Assembly (NCBI RefSeq): GCF_000091305.1
Contig: NC_013929.1
Coordinates: 7,316,001-7,380,000, forward strand
Source: Streptomyces scabiei 87.22
GTDB lineage: Bacteria > Actinomycetota > Actinomycetes > Streptomycetales > Streptomycetaceae
Direction: 5' to 3'
DNA length: 64,000 nucleotides
The position numbers and the translations under genes were made by a program. The notes under the pieces were generated by a model. It had not been told where the DNA came from. It ran no database searches and saw only the letters and a program-made list of their open reading frames with translations. Of this stretch, positions 50,762 through 59,287 are shown piece by piece. Position 1 is the stretch's first letter. Every line of letters begins with the position of its first letter.

Positions 50762-51889
50762 CTAGGGACGACTCCGGTCCCCAGGGGCCGAAGCGGTCGA
50801 TCCCCGCACCACCAGTTCCGGCATGAACACGAACTCACTGTGCGGTGCCGGGGTCCCGCCGATCTCCTCCAGCAACGTGCGCACCGCCGCCTGCCCCATC
50901 GCCGGGACCGGCTTGCGGACGGTCGTCAGCGGGGGATCGGTGAAGGCGATCAGGGGGGAGTCGTCGAAGCCGACGACCGAGACGTCCTGCGGCACCTGGA
51001 GGCCGCGCTGCCGGGCCGCTCGGATCGCGCCGAGCGCCATCATGTCGCTCGCGCACACCACCGCCGTGCAGCCCCGGTCGATGAGCGCGAGGGCCGCGGC
51101 CTGGCCGCCCTCCAGGGTGTACAGGGAGTGCTGGACCAGCTCCGTCTCGACCGCCGCGGCCGCCAGCCCCAGCTGGTCCTGCATCGTGCGGACGAAACCC
51201 TCGATCTTGCGCTGCACCGGCACGAAACGCTTCGGCCCGAGGGCCAGCCCTATCCGGGTGTGCCCCAGCGACACCAGATGCGTCACCGCGAGGGACATGG
51301 CCGCCCGGTCGTCCGGCGAGATGAAGGGGGCCTGCACCTTCGGCGAGAAACCGTCCACGAGGACGAACGGCACGCCCTGGGCCCGCAGTTGCTCGTAGCG
51401 CTGCATGTCGGCCGAGGTGTCCGCGTGCAGACCGGAGACGAAGATGATGCCGGCGACCCCGCGGTCGACGAGCATCTCGGTCAGCTCGTCCTCGGTCGAG
51501 CCGCCGGGGGTCTGGGTGGCGAGGACGGGGGTGTAGCCCTGCCGGGTCAGCGCCTGGCCGATGACCTGGGCCAGGGCCGGGAATATGGGGTTCTCCAGCT
51601 CCGGGGTGATGAGGCCCACCAGCCCCGCGCTGCGCTGGCGCAGCCGGACCGGCCGCTCGTAGCCCAGCACGTCGAGGGCGGCGAGAACGGACTGGCGAGT
51701 GGTCGCGGCGACGCCCGGCTTCCCGTTCAGGACGCGGCTGACAGTCGCCTCACTGACCCCCGCCTGGGCTGCGATGTCGGCAAGCCGTGTGGTCACAGCA
51801 GGGGACTGTACCGGCCGGGCCTGCGCTTGCCCACCGGCCCGGCGTCGGGTGCGGGCGGGGGTGCGGCCCGCCGCGGGCTGCTGCGTCAT
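50762..51889 (-). CDS. malR: LacI family repressor of maltose/maltodextrin genes
   Basis: A protein of 375 residues. The HTH TTRLADIAAQAGVSEATVSRVLNGKPGVAATTRQSVLAALDVLGYERP lies at about residues 32-80 after a basic, disordered tail. It is followed by the periplasmic-binding-like ligand domain (GLVGLITPELENPIFPALAQVIGQAL ... VSVVGFDDSPLIAFTDPPLTTVRKP). Divergent position next to malEFG-aglA identifies it as MalR (Reg1), which represses amylase and maltose-uptake genes until maltodextrin is present. The in-frame sequence extends to 52045, but ATG 51887-51889 gives the family length. Confidence 0.93.
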   Translation of the reverse strand: MTQQPAAGRTPARTRRRAGGQAQARPVQSPAVTTRLADIAAQAGVSEATVSRVLNGKPGVAATTRQSVLAALDVLGYERPVRLRQRSAGLVGLITPELENPIFPALAQVIGQALTRQGYTPVLATQTPGGSTEDELTEMLVDRGVAGIIFVSGLHADTSADMQRYEQLRAQGVPFVLVDGFSPKVQAPFISPDDRAAMSLAVTHLVSLGHTRIGLALGPKRFVPVQRKIEGFVRTMQDQLGLAAAAVETELVQHSLYTLEGGQAAALALIDRGCTAVVCASDMMALGAIRAARQRGLQVPQDVSVVGFDDSPLIAFTDPPLTTVRKPVPAMGQAAVRTLLEEIGGTPAPHSEFVFMPELVVRGSTASAPGDRSRP

Positions 51890-52285
51890 CGCGGTCCCTC
51901 GTGATTCTGGTCGGTGTCCGTGGGGGCGCCCTCGCGCGGGAGCGGGGTGGCTGCCGCCGCCCACGGCCCGCGCGCGCAGGGCGCTGACGAAAGTGATGAT
52001 TGCCCTTGCGCGCGTGTCGTGGCAAGAGCTTGCAGAGTCTTTCATGGCCGCCCCGGACTCCGCTGATCGGCCCGGATGCAGGGTTTCGTGGGGATCAGCG
52101 GCAGGTCACGACGGGGTAACCGTCACCGGTTCTTGCATTTTTTTGCAGCAAGGTCTTTCGTCCGGCTTACATCGCTGTTACGTTCGGCCACGCCCGGCGG
52201 CGGCAACGGCGCGCCGGCACTCGGCGGGGACGGCAGACGGGGCCCTCCCTCCCGGCACACGGGCTTTCACCCTCAAGGAGATCTC
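51890..52285. promoter_or_regulatory. malR-malE intergenic control region with MalR-like sites
   Basis: This 396-base region holds both divergent promoters. CAAGAGCTTG (52023-52032) is an inverted repeat, directly followed by CAGAG. TTGCAGCAAG at 52143-52152 is identical to the element in front of the amylase gene (60982-60991). CTTGC/GCAAG half-sites are typical of LacI-family operators, so MalR is the probable binder. The malE ribosome binding site AAGGAG is at 52274-52279. No gene is seen in the region. Confidence 0.65.
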
Positions 52286-53557
52286 ATGCGGCGTGGCATA
52301 GCGGCCACCGCGCTGGCGGCGTCGATCGCCCTCACGGCGACGGCCTGCGGCGGAAGCGACAGCGGCGACTCGGCCGGCGGTCCGGTCACCCTCACCTGGT
52401 GGGACACGTCCAACGCCACGAACGAGGCGCCGACGTACAAGGCCCTCGTCAAGGAGTTCGAGGCCGCCCACAAGGACATCAAGGTCAAGTACGTCAACGT
52501 GCCCTTCGACCAGGCGCAGAACAAGTTCGACACCGCCGCCGGTGCCACCGGCGCCCCGGACATCCTGCGCTCCGAGGTCGGCTGGACCCCCGCCTTCGCC
52601 AAGAAGGGCTTCTTCCTGCCCCTGGACGGCACCGAGGCCCTCAAGGACCAGGACAAGTTCCAGCCCAGCCTGATCAAGCAGGCCCAGTACGACGGCAAGA
52701 CCTACGGCGTCCCGTTCGTCACCGACACCCTCGCGCTGGTCTACAACAAGCAGCTCTTCGAGAAGGCCGGCCTCACCGAGGCCCCCCGGACCTGGGACGA
52801 CCTGAAGAAGGCCGCCGCCACGATCAAGGGCAAGACGGGCGTCGACGGCTACTGGGGCTCCACCCAGGCGTACTACGCCCAGTCCTTCCTCTACGGCGAC
52901 GGCACCGACACCGTCGACGTCCCCGCCAAGAAGATCACCGTCAACTCCCCCGAGGCCAAGAAGGCGTACGGCACCTGGCTCGGCCTCTTCGACGGCAAGG
53001 GCCTGCACAAGGCGGACACCACCGCCGACGCCTACGCCCACATCCAGGACGCCTTCGTCAACGGCAAGGTCGCCTCGATCGTCCAGGGCCCGTGGGAGAT
53101 CACCAACTTCTACAAGGGTTCGGCGTTCAAGGACAAGGCCAACCTCGGCATCGCCACCGTCCCGGCCGGCACCAGCGGCAAGGCGGGCGCCCCCACCGGC
53201 GGCCACAACCTCTCCGTGTACGCCGGCTCCGACAAGGCGCACCAGGAGGCGTCGCTGAAGTTCATCGAGTTCATGACCTCGGCGAAGTCCCAGGAGACCA
53301 TCGCCCTGAAGAACTCCACGCTGCCCACGCGCGACGACGCCTACACCGCCGAGGTGAAGGCCGACCCCGGCATCGCCGGCTACCAGACGGTGCTTGCCGC
53401 CGCCCGGCCGCGCCCCGAGCTGCCCGAGTACAGCTCCCTGTGGGGCCCGCTCGACACCGAGCTGCTCGCGATCGCCGGCGGCAAGGAGTCCCTCGACAAG
53501 GGCCTCGGCAACGCGGAGACCGCGATCGCCAAGCTGGTCCCGGACTACAGCAAGTGA
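52286..53557 (+). CDS. malE: Maltose/maltodextrin ABC transporter substrate-binding lipoprotein
   Basis: A protein of 423 residues. Signal peptide and lipobox: MRRGIAATALAASIALTATACGG, with lipidation at Cys21. The mature protein has the family-1 binding fold (VTLTWWDTSNATNEAPTYKALVKEFEAAHKDIKVKYV ... GKTYGVPFVTDTLALVYNKQLFEKAGLTEAPRTWDDL ... GPWEITNFYKGSAF). It captures maltose and maltodextrins outside the membrane and delivers them to MalF-MalG. First gene of the operon; the following hairpin at 53564-53612 may raise its level relative to malF. The ATPase (probably a shared MsiK) is not encoded here. Confidence 0.95.
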   Translation: MRRGIAATALAASIALTATACGGSDSGDSAGGPVTLTWWDTSNATNEAPTYKALVKEFEAAHKDIKVKYVNVPFDQAQNKFDTAAGATGAPDILRSEVGWTPAFAKKGFFLPLDGTEALKDQDKFQPSLIKQAQYDGKTYGVPFVTDTLALVYNKQLFEKAGLTEAPRTWDDLKKAAATIKGKTGVDGYWGSTQAYYAQSFLYGDGTDTVDVPAKKITVNSPEAKKAYGTWLGLFDGKGLHKADTTADAYAHIQDAFVNGKVASIVQGPWEITNFYKGSAFKDKANLGIATVPAGTSGKAGAPTGGHNLSVYAGSDKAHQEASLKFIEFMTSAKSQETIALKNSTLPTRDDAYTAEVKADPGIAGYQTVLAAARPRPELPEYSSLWGPLDTELLAIAGGKESLDKGLGNAETAIAKLVPDYSK

Positions 53558-53563
53558 CCCCGT

Positions 53564-53612
53564 GTGACCGCCGCGTCCGACTCGTTCCCCGGGGGACGGA
53601 CGCGGCGGTCAC
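53564..53612. terminator. Stem-loop between malE and malF (partial terminator or mRNA stabiliser)
   Basis: GTGACCGCCGCGTCCG (53564-53579) and CGGACGCGGCGGTCAC (53597-53612) form a perfect 16-base stem with a 17-base loop. It starts seven bases after the malE stop codon and 62 bases before malF. In binding-protein operons such structures allow a higher level of the binding protein than of the permeases. Confidence 0.8.
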
Positions 53613-53673
53613 CGGCCCGTACCTCCCCGCCGTCTCCCCGCTCTCTCCGTGATCTTCCAGAAGGTGTCGAACG

Positions 53674-54678
53674 ATGACAGTCGCCATCGACCGCGCGACC
53701 GGCAAGCGCCGAGGTGAACCGGGCGGGCGCCCCGGCCGGCTGACGCGTCTGAGGCAGTCGTACCAGCGGTACTGGTACGCGTACGCGATGATCGCCCCGG
53801 TGGTCGTCGTGCTCGGCGTCCTGGTGCTGTACCCGCTGGTCCGCGGGTTCTACCTCACCCTCACCAACGCCAACAGCCTCAACTCGGCGCGCACGATCGG
53901 CGCCAACCACATCGAGGCCACCTACGAGTTCATCGGCCTCGACAACTACGCCGACATCCTGTGGGGCCCGACGTCGTACGACCGTTTCTGGTCGCACTTC
54001 GTCTGGACGATCGTCTGGACGGCCCTCTGCGTCGCCCTGCACTACGTCATCGGACTCGGCCTCGCGCTGCTGCTCGACCAGAAGCTGCGCGGCCGCACCT
54101 TCTACCGGCTGATCCTGGTCCTGCCGTGGGCCGTCCCCACCTTCGTCACCGTGTTCGGCTGGCGGTTCATGCTCGCCGACGGCGGTGTCATCAACGCCGG
54201 CCTCGAAGCACTGCACCTGCCGGCGCCGCTGTGGCTGGAGGACACCTTCTGGCAGCGGTTCGCCGCGATCATGGTCAACACCTGGTGCGGTGTGCCGTTC
54301 ATGATGGTCTCGCTGCTCGGCGGACTGCAGTCCATCGACTCGACCCTGTACGAGGCCGCCGAGATGGACGGCGCGAGCGCCTGGCAGCGCTTCCGCCATG
54401 TCACCCTGCCGGGCCTGCGCTCCGTCAGCTCCACCGTCGTCCTCCTCGGCGTCATCTGGACGTTCAACCAGTTCGCCGTCATCTTCCTGCTGTTCGGCGA
54501 CACCGCGCCCGAGGCACAGATCCTCGTGACCTGGGCCTACTACCTCGGCTTCGGGCAGCAGCCGCGTGACTTCGCGCAGTCGGCGGCCTACGGCATCCTG
54601 CTGCTGGCCATCCTGATCGTCTTCACCTCCGTCTACCGCCGCTGGCTGAACCGCGATGAGCAGCAGCTCGCGATCTGA
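53674..54678 (+). CDS. malF: Maltose ABC transporter permease
   Basis: A protein of 334 residues with six hydrophobic segments starting YAYAMIAPVVVVLGVLVLYPLVRGFYLT. The cytoplasmic EAA loop that contacts the ATPase is YEAAEMDGASAWQRFRHVTLPGLR (residues about 227-250). It lacks the long periplasmic loop of E. coli MalF, as usual in Gram-positives. Pairs with MalG to import maltodextrins. RBS AGAAGG is about 10 bases before ATG 53674. Confidence 0.94.
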   Translation: MTVAIDRATGKRRGEPGGRPGRLTRLRQSYQRYWYAYAMIAPVVVVLGVLVLYPLVRGFYLTLTNANSLNSARTIGANHIEATYEFIGLDNYADILWGPTSYDRFWSHFVWTIVWTALCVALHYVIGLGLALLLDQKLRGRTFYRLILVLPWAVPTFVTVFGWRFMLADGGVINAGLEALHLPAPLWLEDTFWQRFAAIMVNTWCGVPFMMVSLLGGLQSIDSTLYEAAEMDGASAWQRFRHVTLPGLRSVSSTVVLLGVIWTFNQFAVIFLLFGDTAPEAQILVTWAYYLGFGQQPRDFAQSAAYGILLLAILIVFTSVYRRWLNRDEQQLAI

Positions 54679-54691
54679 GGCAGGAGCCCCC

Positions 54692-55612
54692 ATGAGCACC
54701 ACGACCGTCACCACCGAGGCTCACGCGGACTCCCCGTCGGCGCGGGCCGCCGGGAACGCGCCCGCGCGCCGCACCCGCCGCCGCGGTGAGAACAGCCCCG
54801 CCGGCGCCCTCGCCTCCCACACGATCCTCGTCCTGGCGAGCCTGGCCGCGCTGTTCCCGATCGCCTGGCTGGTCTTCCTGTCCCTCGGCCCGGACAAGGA
54901 CGATTACCTGCATCCCGGGCGCATCTTCGGCAAAATGACGTTCGCCAACTATTCGTACGTGCTCCAGGAGACACCGTTCTTCGACTGGCTCGTCAGCACC
55001 CTCGTCGTCTCGCTCGGCACCACCGTCATCGGGGTGCTGATCGCGGCGACCACGGGCTATGCCGTCTCCCGCATGCGCTTCCCGGGCTACCGGAAGTTCA
55101 TGTGGGTACTCCTGGTCACGCAGATGTTCCCGGTGGCCGTGCTGATGGTGCCGATGTACGAGATCCTCTCCGAACTGAAGCTCATCGACAGCTACCTCGG
55201 CCTCGTTCTCGTCTACTGCTCGACCGCCGTGCCGTACTGCGCCTGGCTGCTCAAGGGCTACTTCGACACGATCCCGTTCGAGATCGACGAGGCCGGACGC
55301 GTCGACGGGCTGAGCCCCTTCGGCACGTTCGCGCGGCTGATCCTGCCGCTCGCCAAGCCGGGCCTCGCGGTCGCCGCCTTCTACAGCTTCATCACGGCGT
55401 TCGGGGAGGTCGCCTTCGCCTCGACGTTCATGCTGTCCGACACGAAGTACACCTTCGCCGTCGGCCTGCAGAGCTTCGTCAGCGAACACGACGCCCAGCG
55501 CAACCTGATGGCCGCCACCGCGGTCCTGGTCGCGATCCCCGTCTCCGCGTTCTTCTACCTCGTCCAGAAGAACCTGGTGACCGGCCTGACCGCGGGCGGC
55601 ACGAAGGGGTGA
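54692..55612 (+). CDS. malG: Maltose ABC transporter permease
   Basis: A protein of 306 residues. After a basic cytoplasmic tail of about 40 residues come six hydrophobic segments, from ASHTILVLASLAALFPIAWLVFLSLGP. The EAA-type loop is FEIDEAGRVDGLSPFGTFARLILPLAKPG. It is the second permease of the maltodextrin importer. The ATG at 54692 is 13 bases after the malF stop codon, with CAGGAG as ribosome binding site. Confidence 0.94.
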   Translation: MSTTTVTTEAHADSPSARAAGNAPARRTRRRGENSPAGALASHTILVLASLAALFPIAWLVFLSLGPDKDDYLHPGRIFGKMTFANYSYVLQETPFFDWLVSTLVVSLGTTVIGVLIAATTGYAVSRMRFPGYRKFMWVLLVTQMFPVAVLMVPMYEILSELKLIDSYLGLVLVYCSTAVPYCAWLLKGYFDTIPFEIDEAGRVDGLSPFGTFARLILPLAKPGLAVAAFYSFITAFGEVAFASTFMLSDTKYTFAVGLQSFVSEHDAQRNLMAATAVLVAIPVSAFFYLVQKNLVTGLTAGGTKG

Positions 55613-55668
55613 CCGCCCGGTCTCGCCGCGAGGGGCCGTCGTTCGTCTGCGGCTCTCGTCGTAGCTGG

Positions 55669-55747
55669 TCGCGCAGTTCCCCGCGCCCCTTCGGGGCGCG
55701 GGTGGCGGCCACGGTGTCCATCCGACCCCGCCGGCACCGTGGCCGCC
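55669..55747. repeat. Inverted dispersed repeat and hairpins between malG and aglA
   Basis: 55669-55689 is the reverse-strand copy of the GGGGAACTGCGCGA repeat (seen here as TCGCGCAGTTCCCCGCG with CCCC). CCGCGCCCC-TTC-GGGGCGCGG at 55681-55701 is a tight 9-base stem, and GGCGGCCACGGTG (55704-55716) pairs with CACCGTGGCCGCC (55735-55747). The structures may attenuate transcription before aglA. Confidence 0.75.
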
Positions 55748-55816
55748 TCTGTCCCCCGTCCCCACAGCTGCTTCTGATCTTCCGAACCGATGACCCCGTT
55801 ACGTAGCAAGGACGCC

Positions 55817-57499
55817 ATGAGCCAGCAGCACTCCACCGCCGACCAGGCCCCGACCTCCGACGTCGCCACCGCCCCGCGCAGCGACTGGTGGCGCGACGCG
55901 GTGATCTACCAGGTCTATCCGCGCAGCTTCGCCGACAGCAACGGTGACGGCATGGGCGACCTGGAGGGCGTACGCTCCCGGCTGCCGTACCTGCGCGACC
56001 TGGGTATCGACGCCGTGTGGCTCAGCCCCTTCTACGCCTCCCCCCAGGCCGACGCCGGCTACGACGTGGCCGACTACCGCGCGGTGGACCCGATGTTCGG
56101 GTCCCTGCTGGACGCGGACGCCCTGATCCGCGACGCCCACGACCTGGGGCTGCGCATCATCGTCGACCTGGTCCCCAACCACTCCTCCGACCAGCACGAG
56201 TGGTTCAGGCGGGCCATCGCCGAGGGGCCGGGCTCGCCGCTGCGCGACCGCTACCACTTCCGTGAGGGCAAGGGCGTCTCCGGTGAACTCCCCCCGAACG
56301 ACTGGGAGTCCATCTTCGGCGGCCCGGCGTGGACCCGGGTGACGGAGCCGGACGGCACGCCGGGTGCCTGGTACCTGCACCTGTTCGCCCCGGAGCAGCC
56401 CGACTTCAACTGGGACCACCCGGCGGTCGGCGACGAGTTCCGCTCGGTGCTGCGTTTCTGGCTCGACATGGGCGTGGACGGCTTCCGTGTCGACGTGGCC
56501 CACGGCCTGGTGAAGGCCGCCGGTCTCCCCGACCTCGGCGCCCACGACCAGCTGAAACTGCTGGGCAACGATGTCATGCCGTTCTTCGACCAGGACGGCG
56601 TCCACGCGATCTACCGCGAGTGGCGCCTGGTGCTGGACGAGTACGCCGGGGAGCGCATCTTCGTGGCGGAGGCATGGACCCCCACGGTCGAACGCACCGC
56701 GAACTACGTCCGCCCGGACGAGCTCCACCAGGCGTTCAACTTCCAGTACCTGGCGACCTACTGGGACGCGGCGGAGCTGAAGACCGTCATCGACCGCACC
56801 CTGGACGCGATGCGCCCCGTGAACGCCCCCGCCACCTGGGTCCTGTCCAACCACGACGTGACCCGCCACACGACCCGCTTCGCCAACGAACCGGGCCTCG
56901 GGACGCAGATCCGGCTCGCGGGCGACCGCGCGCTGGGCCTGCGCCGGGCCCGCGCCGCCTCGCTGCTGATGCTGGCGCTCCCCGGCTCGGCCTACGTCTA
57001 CCAGGGCGAGGAACTGGGTCTGCCCGACGTCGTCGACCTGCCGGACGAGGTCCGCCAGGACCCGGCGTACTTCCGGGGCGCCGGCCAGGACGGCTTCCGC
57101 GACGGCTGCCGCGTCCCCATCCCGTGGACCCGGAACGGCTCGTCGTACGGCTTCGGCGACGGCGGCTCCTGGCTCCCGCAGCCCGCCGAGTGGGGCGACC
57201 TCAGCATCGAGGCCCAGACCGGCGCGGCGGACTCGACCCTGGAGCTGTACCGCACCGCCCTGTCCGTCCGCCGGCGGGAGTCCGGTCTCGGCGCGGGCGA
57301 CTCGGTGGAGTGGCTGAAGGCGCCCGAGGGCGTCCTGGCCTTCCGCCGGGGCGACTTCGTGTGTGTCGCGAACACCACGGGCGAGGCGGTCACGGTCCCC
57401 GCGTACGGCCGTGTCCTGCTCGCCACCGCCGAGGTGGCCGTGGCCGGGGACGAGGCGAAGCTGCCGGCCGACACGACGGTCTGGTGGACCACCGGCTGA
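55817..57499 (+). CDS. aglA: Cytoplasmic alpha-glucosidase, GH13 family
   Basis: A protein of 560 residues without signal peptide, so it acts on imported sugar. GH13 regions: WWRDAVIYQVYPRSFADSNGDGMGDLEGV; IIVDLVPNHSSDQHEWF (region I); GVDGFRVDVAHGL with the nucleophile Asp (region II); IFVAEAW with the acid/base Glu (region III); WVLSNHDVTRHTTRF with the transition-state Asp (region IV). It hydrolyses maltose and maltodextrin from the non-reducing end to glucose, completing the MalEFG pathway. The start ATG 55817 has AAGGAC upstream; the in-frame ATG at 55790 is less likely. Confidence 0.94.
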   Translation: MSQQHSTADQAPTSDVATAPRSDWWRDAVIYQVYPRSFADSNGDGMGDLEGVRSRLPYLRDLGIDAVWLSPFYASPQADAGYDVADYRAVDPMFGSLLDADALIRDAHDLGLRIIVDLVPNHSSDQHEWFRRAIAEGPGSPLRDRYHFREGKGVSGELPPNDWESIFGGPAWTRVTEPDGTPGAWYLHLFAPEQPDFNWDHPAVGDEFRSVLRFWLDMGVDGFRVDVAHGLVKAAGLPDLGAHDQLKLLGNDVMPFFDQDGVHAIYREWRLVLDEYAGERIFVAEAWTPTVERTANYVRPDELHQAFNFQYLATYWDAAELKTVIDRTLDAMRPVNAPATWVLSNHDVTRHTTRFANEPGLGTQIRLAGDRALGLRRARAASLLMLALPGSAYVYQGEELGLPDVVDLPDEVRQDPAYFRGAGQDGFRDGCRVPIPWTRNGSSYGFGDGGSWLPQPAEWGDLSIEAQTGAADSTLELYRTALSVRRRESGLGAGDSVEWLKAPEGVLAFRRGDFVCVANTTGEAVTVPAYGRVLLATAEVAVAGDEAKLPADTTVWWTTG

Positions 57500-57516
57500 A
57501 CCGGCCGGACCACGGC

Positions 57517-57581
57517 GGCCGCGGGCGTACCCGCGGCCGGTCACCAGGGCCCGCCGCCCCGCACCCGGGGCGGCGGGCCCT
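57517..57581. terminator. Double hairpin terminator after aglA
   Basis: GGCCGCGGG (57517-57525) pairs with CCCGCGGCC (57530-57538). A second, stronger hairpin pairs AGGGCCCGCCGCCCC from 57546 with GGGGCGGCGGGCCCT ending at 57581, around a 6-base loop. It should close the mal operon and separate it from the peptide cluster that begins at 57681. The remainder of 57500-57680 shows no gene. Confidence 0.85.
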
Positions 57582-57680
57582 GCCGCGTCCGCCGTCCGGG
57601 TGCGTCCCGTGTGCCCCTGGAGGACAGTGGAAGGAGGTGGGGGCGACGGGGCGATCGGCCAACACCGGGATGTGAGCTAG

Positions 57681-57938
57681 ATGGTTGACGGTACAACGAG
57701 CGGTCGGGACCCGGCCGAGGAGCCCGTGGCCCGCGACGCGCACGAGCCGTCCCGTCCCCGCCGGTCCCCCCACCGGGTCCGTATCCCCGGCTTCGCCCCT
57801 GCGGACGGGGACATCGGGCTGGGCGACGCCGTCGCCCGCGCGACCGCGGCCGTGGGGATCCGGCCCTGCGGCGGCTGCGCGCGCAGGGCCGCGGCCCTGA
57901 ACCGGTGGATGACCGTCGAAGGCCGGCGAGAACGCTGA
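57681..57938 (+). CDS. Small IPGF / CGGC-motif protein at the head of the PatG-type cluster
   Basis: An 85-residue protein. A disordered, charged N-terminus leads to HRVRIPGFAPADGDIGLGD (IPGF at residues 35-38), then AVARATAAVGIRPCGGCARR (CGGC at 63-66) and AALNRWMTVEGRR. The I-P-G-F tetrapeptide is the same element that opens the four peptides further downstream. The GI-x-P-C-x-x-C-xx-R-xxx-LN-R-W pattern resembles small Cys-x2-Cys proteins sometimes placed near peptide pathways. It could be a fifth substrate or an accessory factor; no enzyme fold is seen. Start uncertain: ATG 57681 is the first in frame. Confidence 0.7.
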   Translation: MVDGTTSGRDPAEEPVARDAHEPSRPRRSPHRVRIPGFAPADGDIGLGDAVARATAAVGIRPCGGCARRAAALNRWMTVEGRRER

Positions 57939-58030
57939 AGCACCGCGCGAGGCGCGTGCACGACGCAGGATGCCCGGTGCTCGACCGCTCCGGGCCGGGA
58001 GCCCGACGAAGCGTGCGTGAGGAGTGACCC

Positions 58031-59014
58031 ATGGACCCCGAGACCACCGACGGCGTCACCGACACGAGTCCTCCGCCGGAGACCGGGCCACGACCGGCGT
58101 CCCCGGCTCCCGCCCCGGTCCCGGTGTACGAACCGGACGACGCCCGTCCCGTGGCCGGCGAGTCCCGCGTCACGCAGGCCTGTTGCGGCTGTGCCGAGGC
58201 GGGTTCCCACCCGGGTGGGGGGACCGGTCACGGCGACACCGGCCCCGCGTACGTCTACGTCCTCGGACGCGTGCACGCCGTGTTTCCCGATCGCTCCGTC
58301 AAGGAGGAGTTCTCGCTGGTGGCGGATGCCGGCGGAAGCCGTGACGCCACCGACGCCGACACGCTGTACCGGGTCCTTTCCGCTCCGGAGAACCGCTACC
58401 TCGCCCGCCAGATGTGCTACGTCCTGTCCGTCCAGGGCGTCGACACCTACGTGGTGGAACCCGTCGAACCCGCGGGCCTGGACGGCCTGGTGGACGCCCT
58501 GCGTCCGGTACGGGACTGCCGCGACCTCGCCGTGGTCGTCGGCACGCTCGGCCCGCTCGTGCCGCCGGGCGCGTGCCAGGGACTCTCCCTCCCGGTCGTC
58601 GGCGTCGAGAAGATCTGGGCGTTCGACAGCAGGGAGCTGCTGGAGGCGATCGACCGCCCCGAGGACACGTCCCGCAAGGAGTTCCAGAGGACCGCCAGAG
58701 AGGTGCTCGACCGGGTGCTCCAGCTCAACAACAACGCCGGGCTCGACCCGACCCACCGGGCCCTCAACTACCTGACGGTGCGGGAGCAGGAGATCTACCG
58801 GAGGACCAGTGAACTGCGCGCCGAGGGCTACACCCTGTCCGAGGTGGAAGCGGTGCCCTCCCGGCTCAGTGTCGGGTCCGAGAGCGTCGTCACGGTCATC
58901 CTCTCCTACGCACACCGCCGGACCAACGTCACCGAGAAGCTGTTCGTCCGGGTCGGCGTCTCCGGGCTGTTCCCCTACCGGGTGACCCCGGTCCAGCCGT
59001 ACTACGACCGCTGA
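58031..59014 (+). CDS. Stand-alone PatG C-terminal-domain-like protein
   Basis: A 327-residue protein. Residues 1-70 are Pro-rich and disordered with a CCGC motif at 51-54. From residue 73 it matches the conserved domain that follows the protease in the PatA/PatG family of cyanobactin-type maturation proteins: AYVYVLGRVHAVFPDRSVKEEFSLV; SAPENRYLARQMCYVLSVQGVDTYVVEPV; VVVGTLGPLVPPGACQGLSLPVV; LNNNAGLDPTHRALNYLTVREQEIYRR; and the terminal FVRVGVSGLFPYRVTPVQPYYDR. No protease triad is present here; the S8 protease is encoded separately at 59978. GAGGAG (58019-58024) precedes ATG 58031. The role is inferred: recognition or handling of the peptides encoded next to it. Confidence 0.85.
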   Translation: MDPETTDGVTDTSPPPETGPRPASPAPAPVPVYEPDDARPVAGESRVTQACCGCAEAGSHPGGGTGHGDTGPAYVYVLGRVHAVFPDRSVKEEFSLVADAGGSRDATDADTLYRVLSAPENRYLARQMCYVLSVQGVDTYVVEPVEPAGLDGLVDALRPVRDCRDLAVVVGTLGPLVPPGACQGLSLPVVGVEKIWAFDSRELLEAIDRPEDTSRKEFQRTAREVLDRVLQLNNNAGLDPTHRALNYLTVREQEIYRRTSELRAEGYTLSEVEAVPSRLSVGSESVVTVILSYAHRRTNVTEKLFVRVGVSGLFPYRVTPVQPYYDR

Positions 59015-59086
59015 GCGACGGGCCCCCGACAGCGACGACGAAGAGACGAACACGACGCACACGAGAGGGAGAAGAGGCGAACGGAC

Positions 59087-59281
59087 ATGCGTATCCCCGG
59101 ATTCGCCGTCGAGCCGACGGCGGCACACGGAGCGAACGCCGGTGATCTGCTCGTTGCCCAGCAGTTCACGTGCGAGGAGGAGCTGAGGCCGGTCTGCCGC
59201 CACCAGTGCCGGAACTCCCACCACCCCGCCGCGTGCGTACGGCAGTGCCTGGCGAGGCTGTGCGACGAGGGAAAGTGGTGA
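59087..59281 (+). CDS. Cysteine-rich PGF-leader peptide 1 (candidate precursor)
   Basis: A 64-residue peptide starting MRIPGF. Residues 7-18 form a variable linker, then GD (19-20), Q25, T28 and cysteines at 29, 37, 41, 50, 54 and 59, spaced C-x7-C-x3-C-x8-C-x3-C-x4-C. The C-terminus ends in Trp. There is no signal peptide. The two CX3C pairs (37/41 and 50/54) fit two short helices that could be joined by disulfides or modified. It is the first of four related peptides in tandem. Peptide maturation by the neighbouring S8 protease and PatG-like protein is inferred from context. Confidence 0.82.
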   Translation: MRIPGFAVEPTAAHGANAGDLLVAQQFTCEEELRPVCRHQCRNSHHPAACVRQCLARLCDEGKW

Positions 59282-59287
59282 ACCGCG

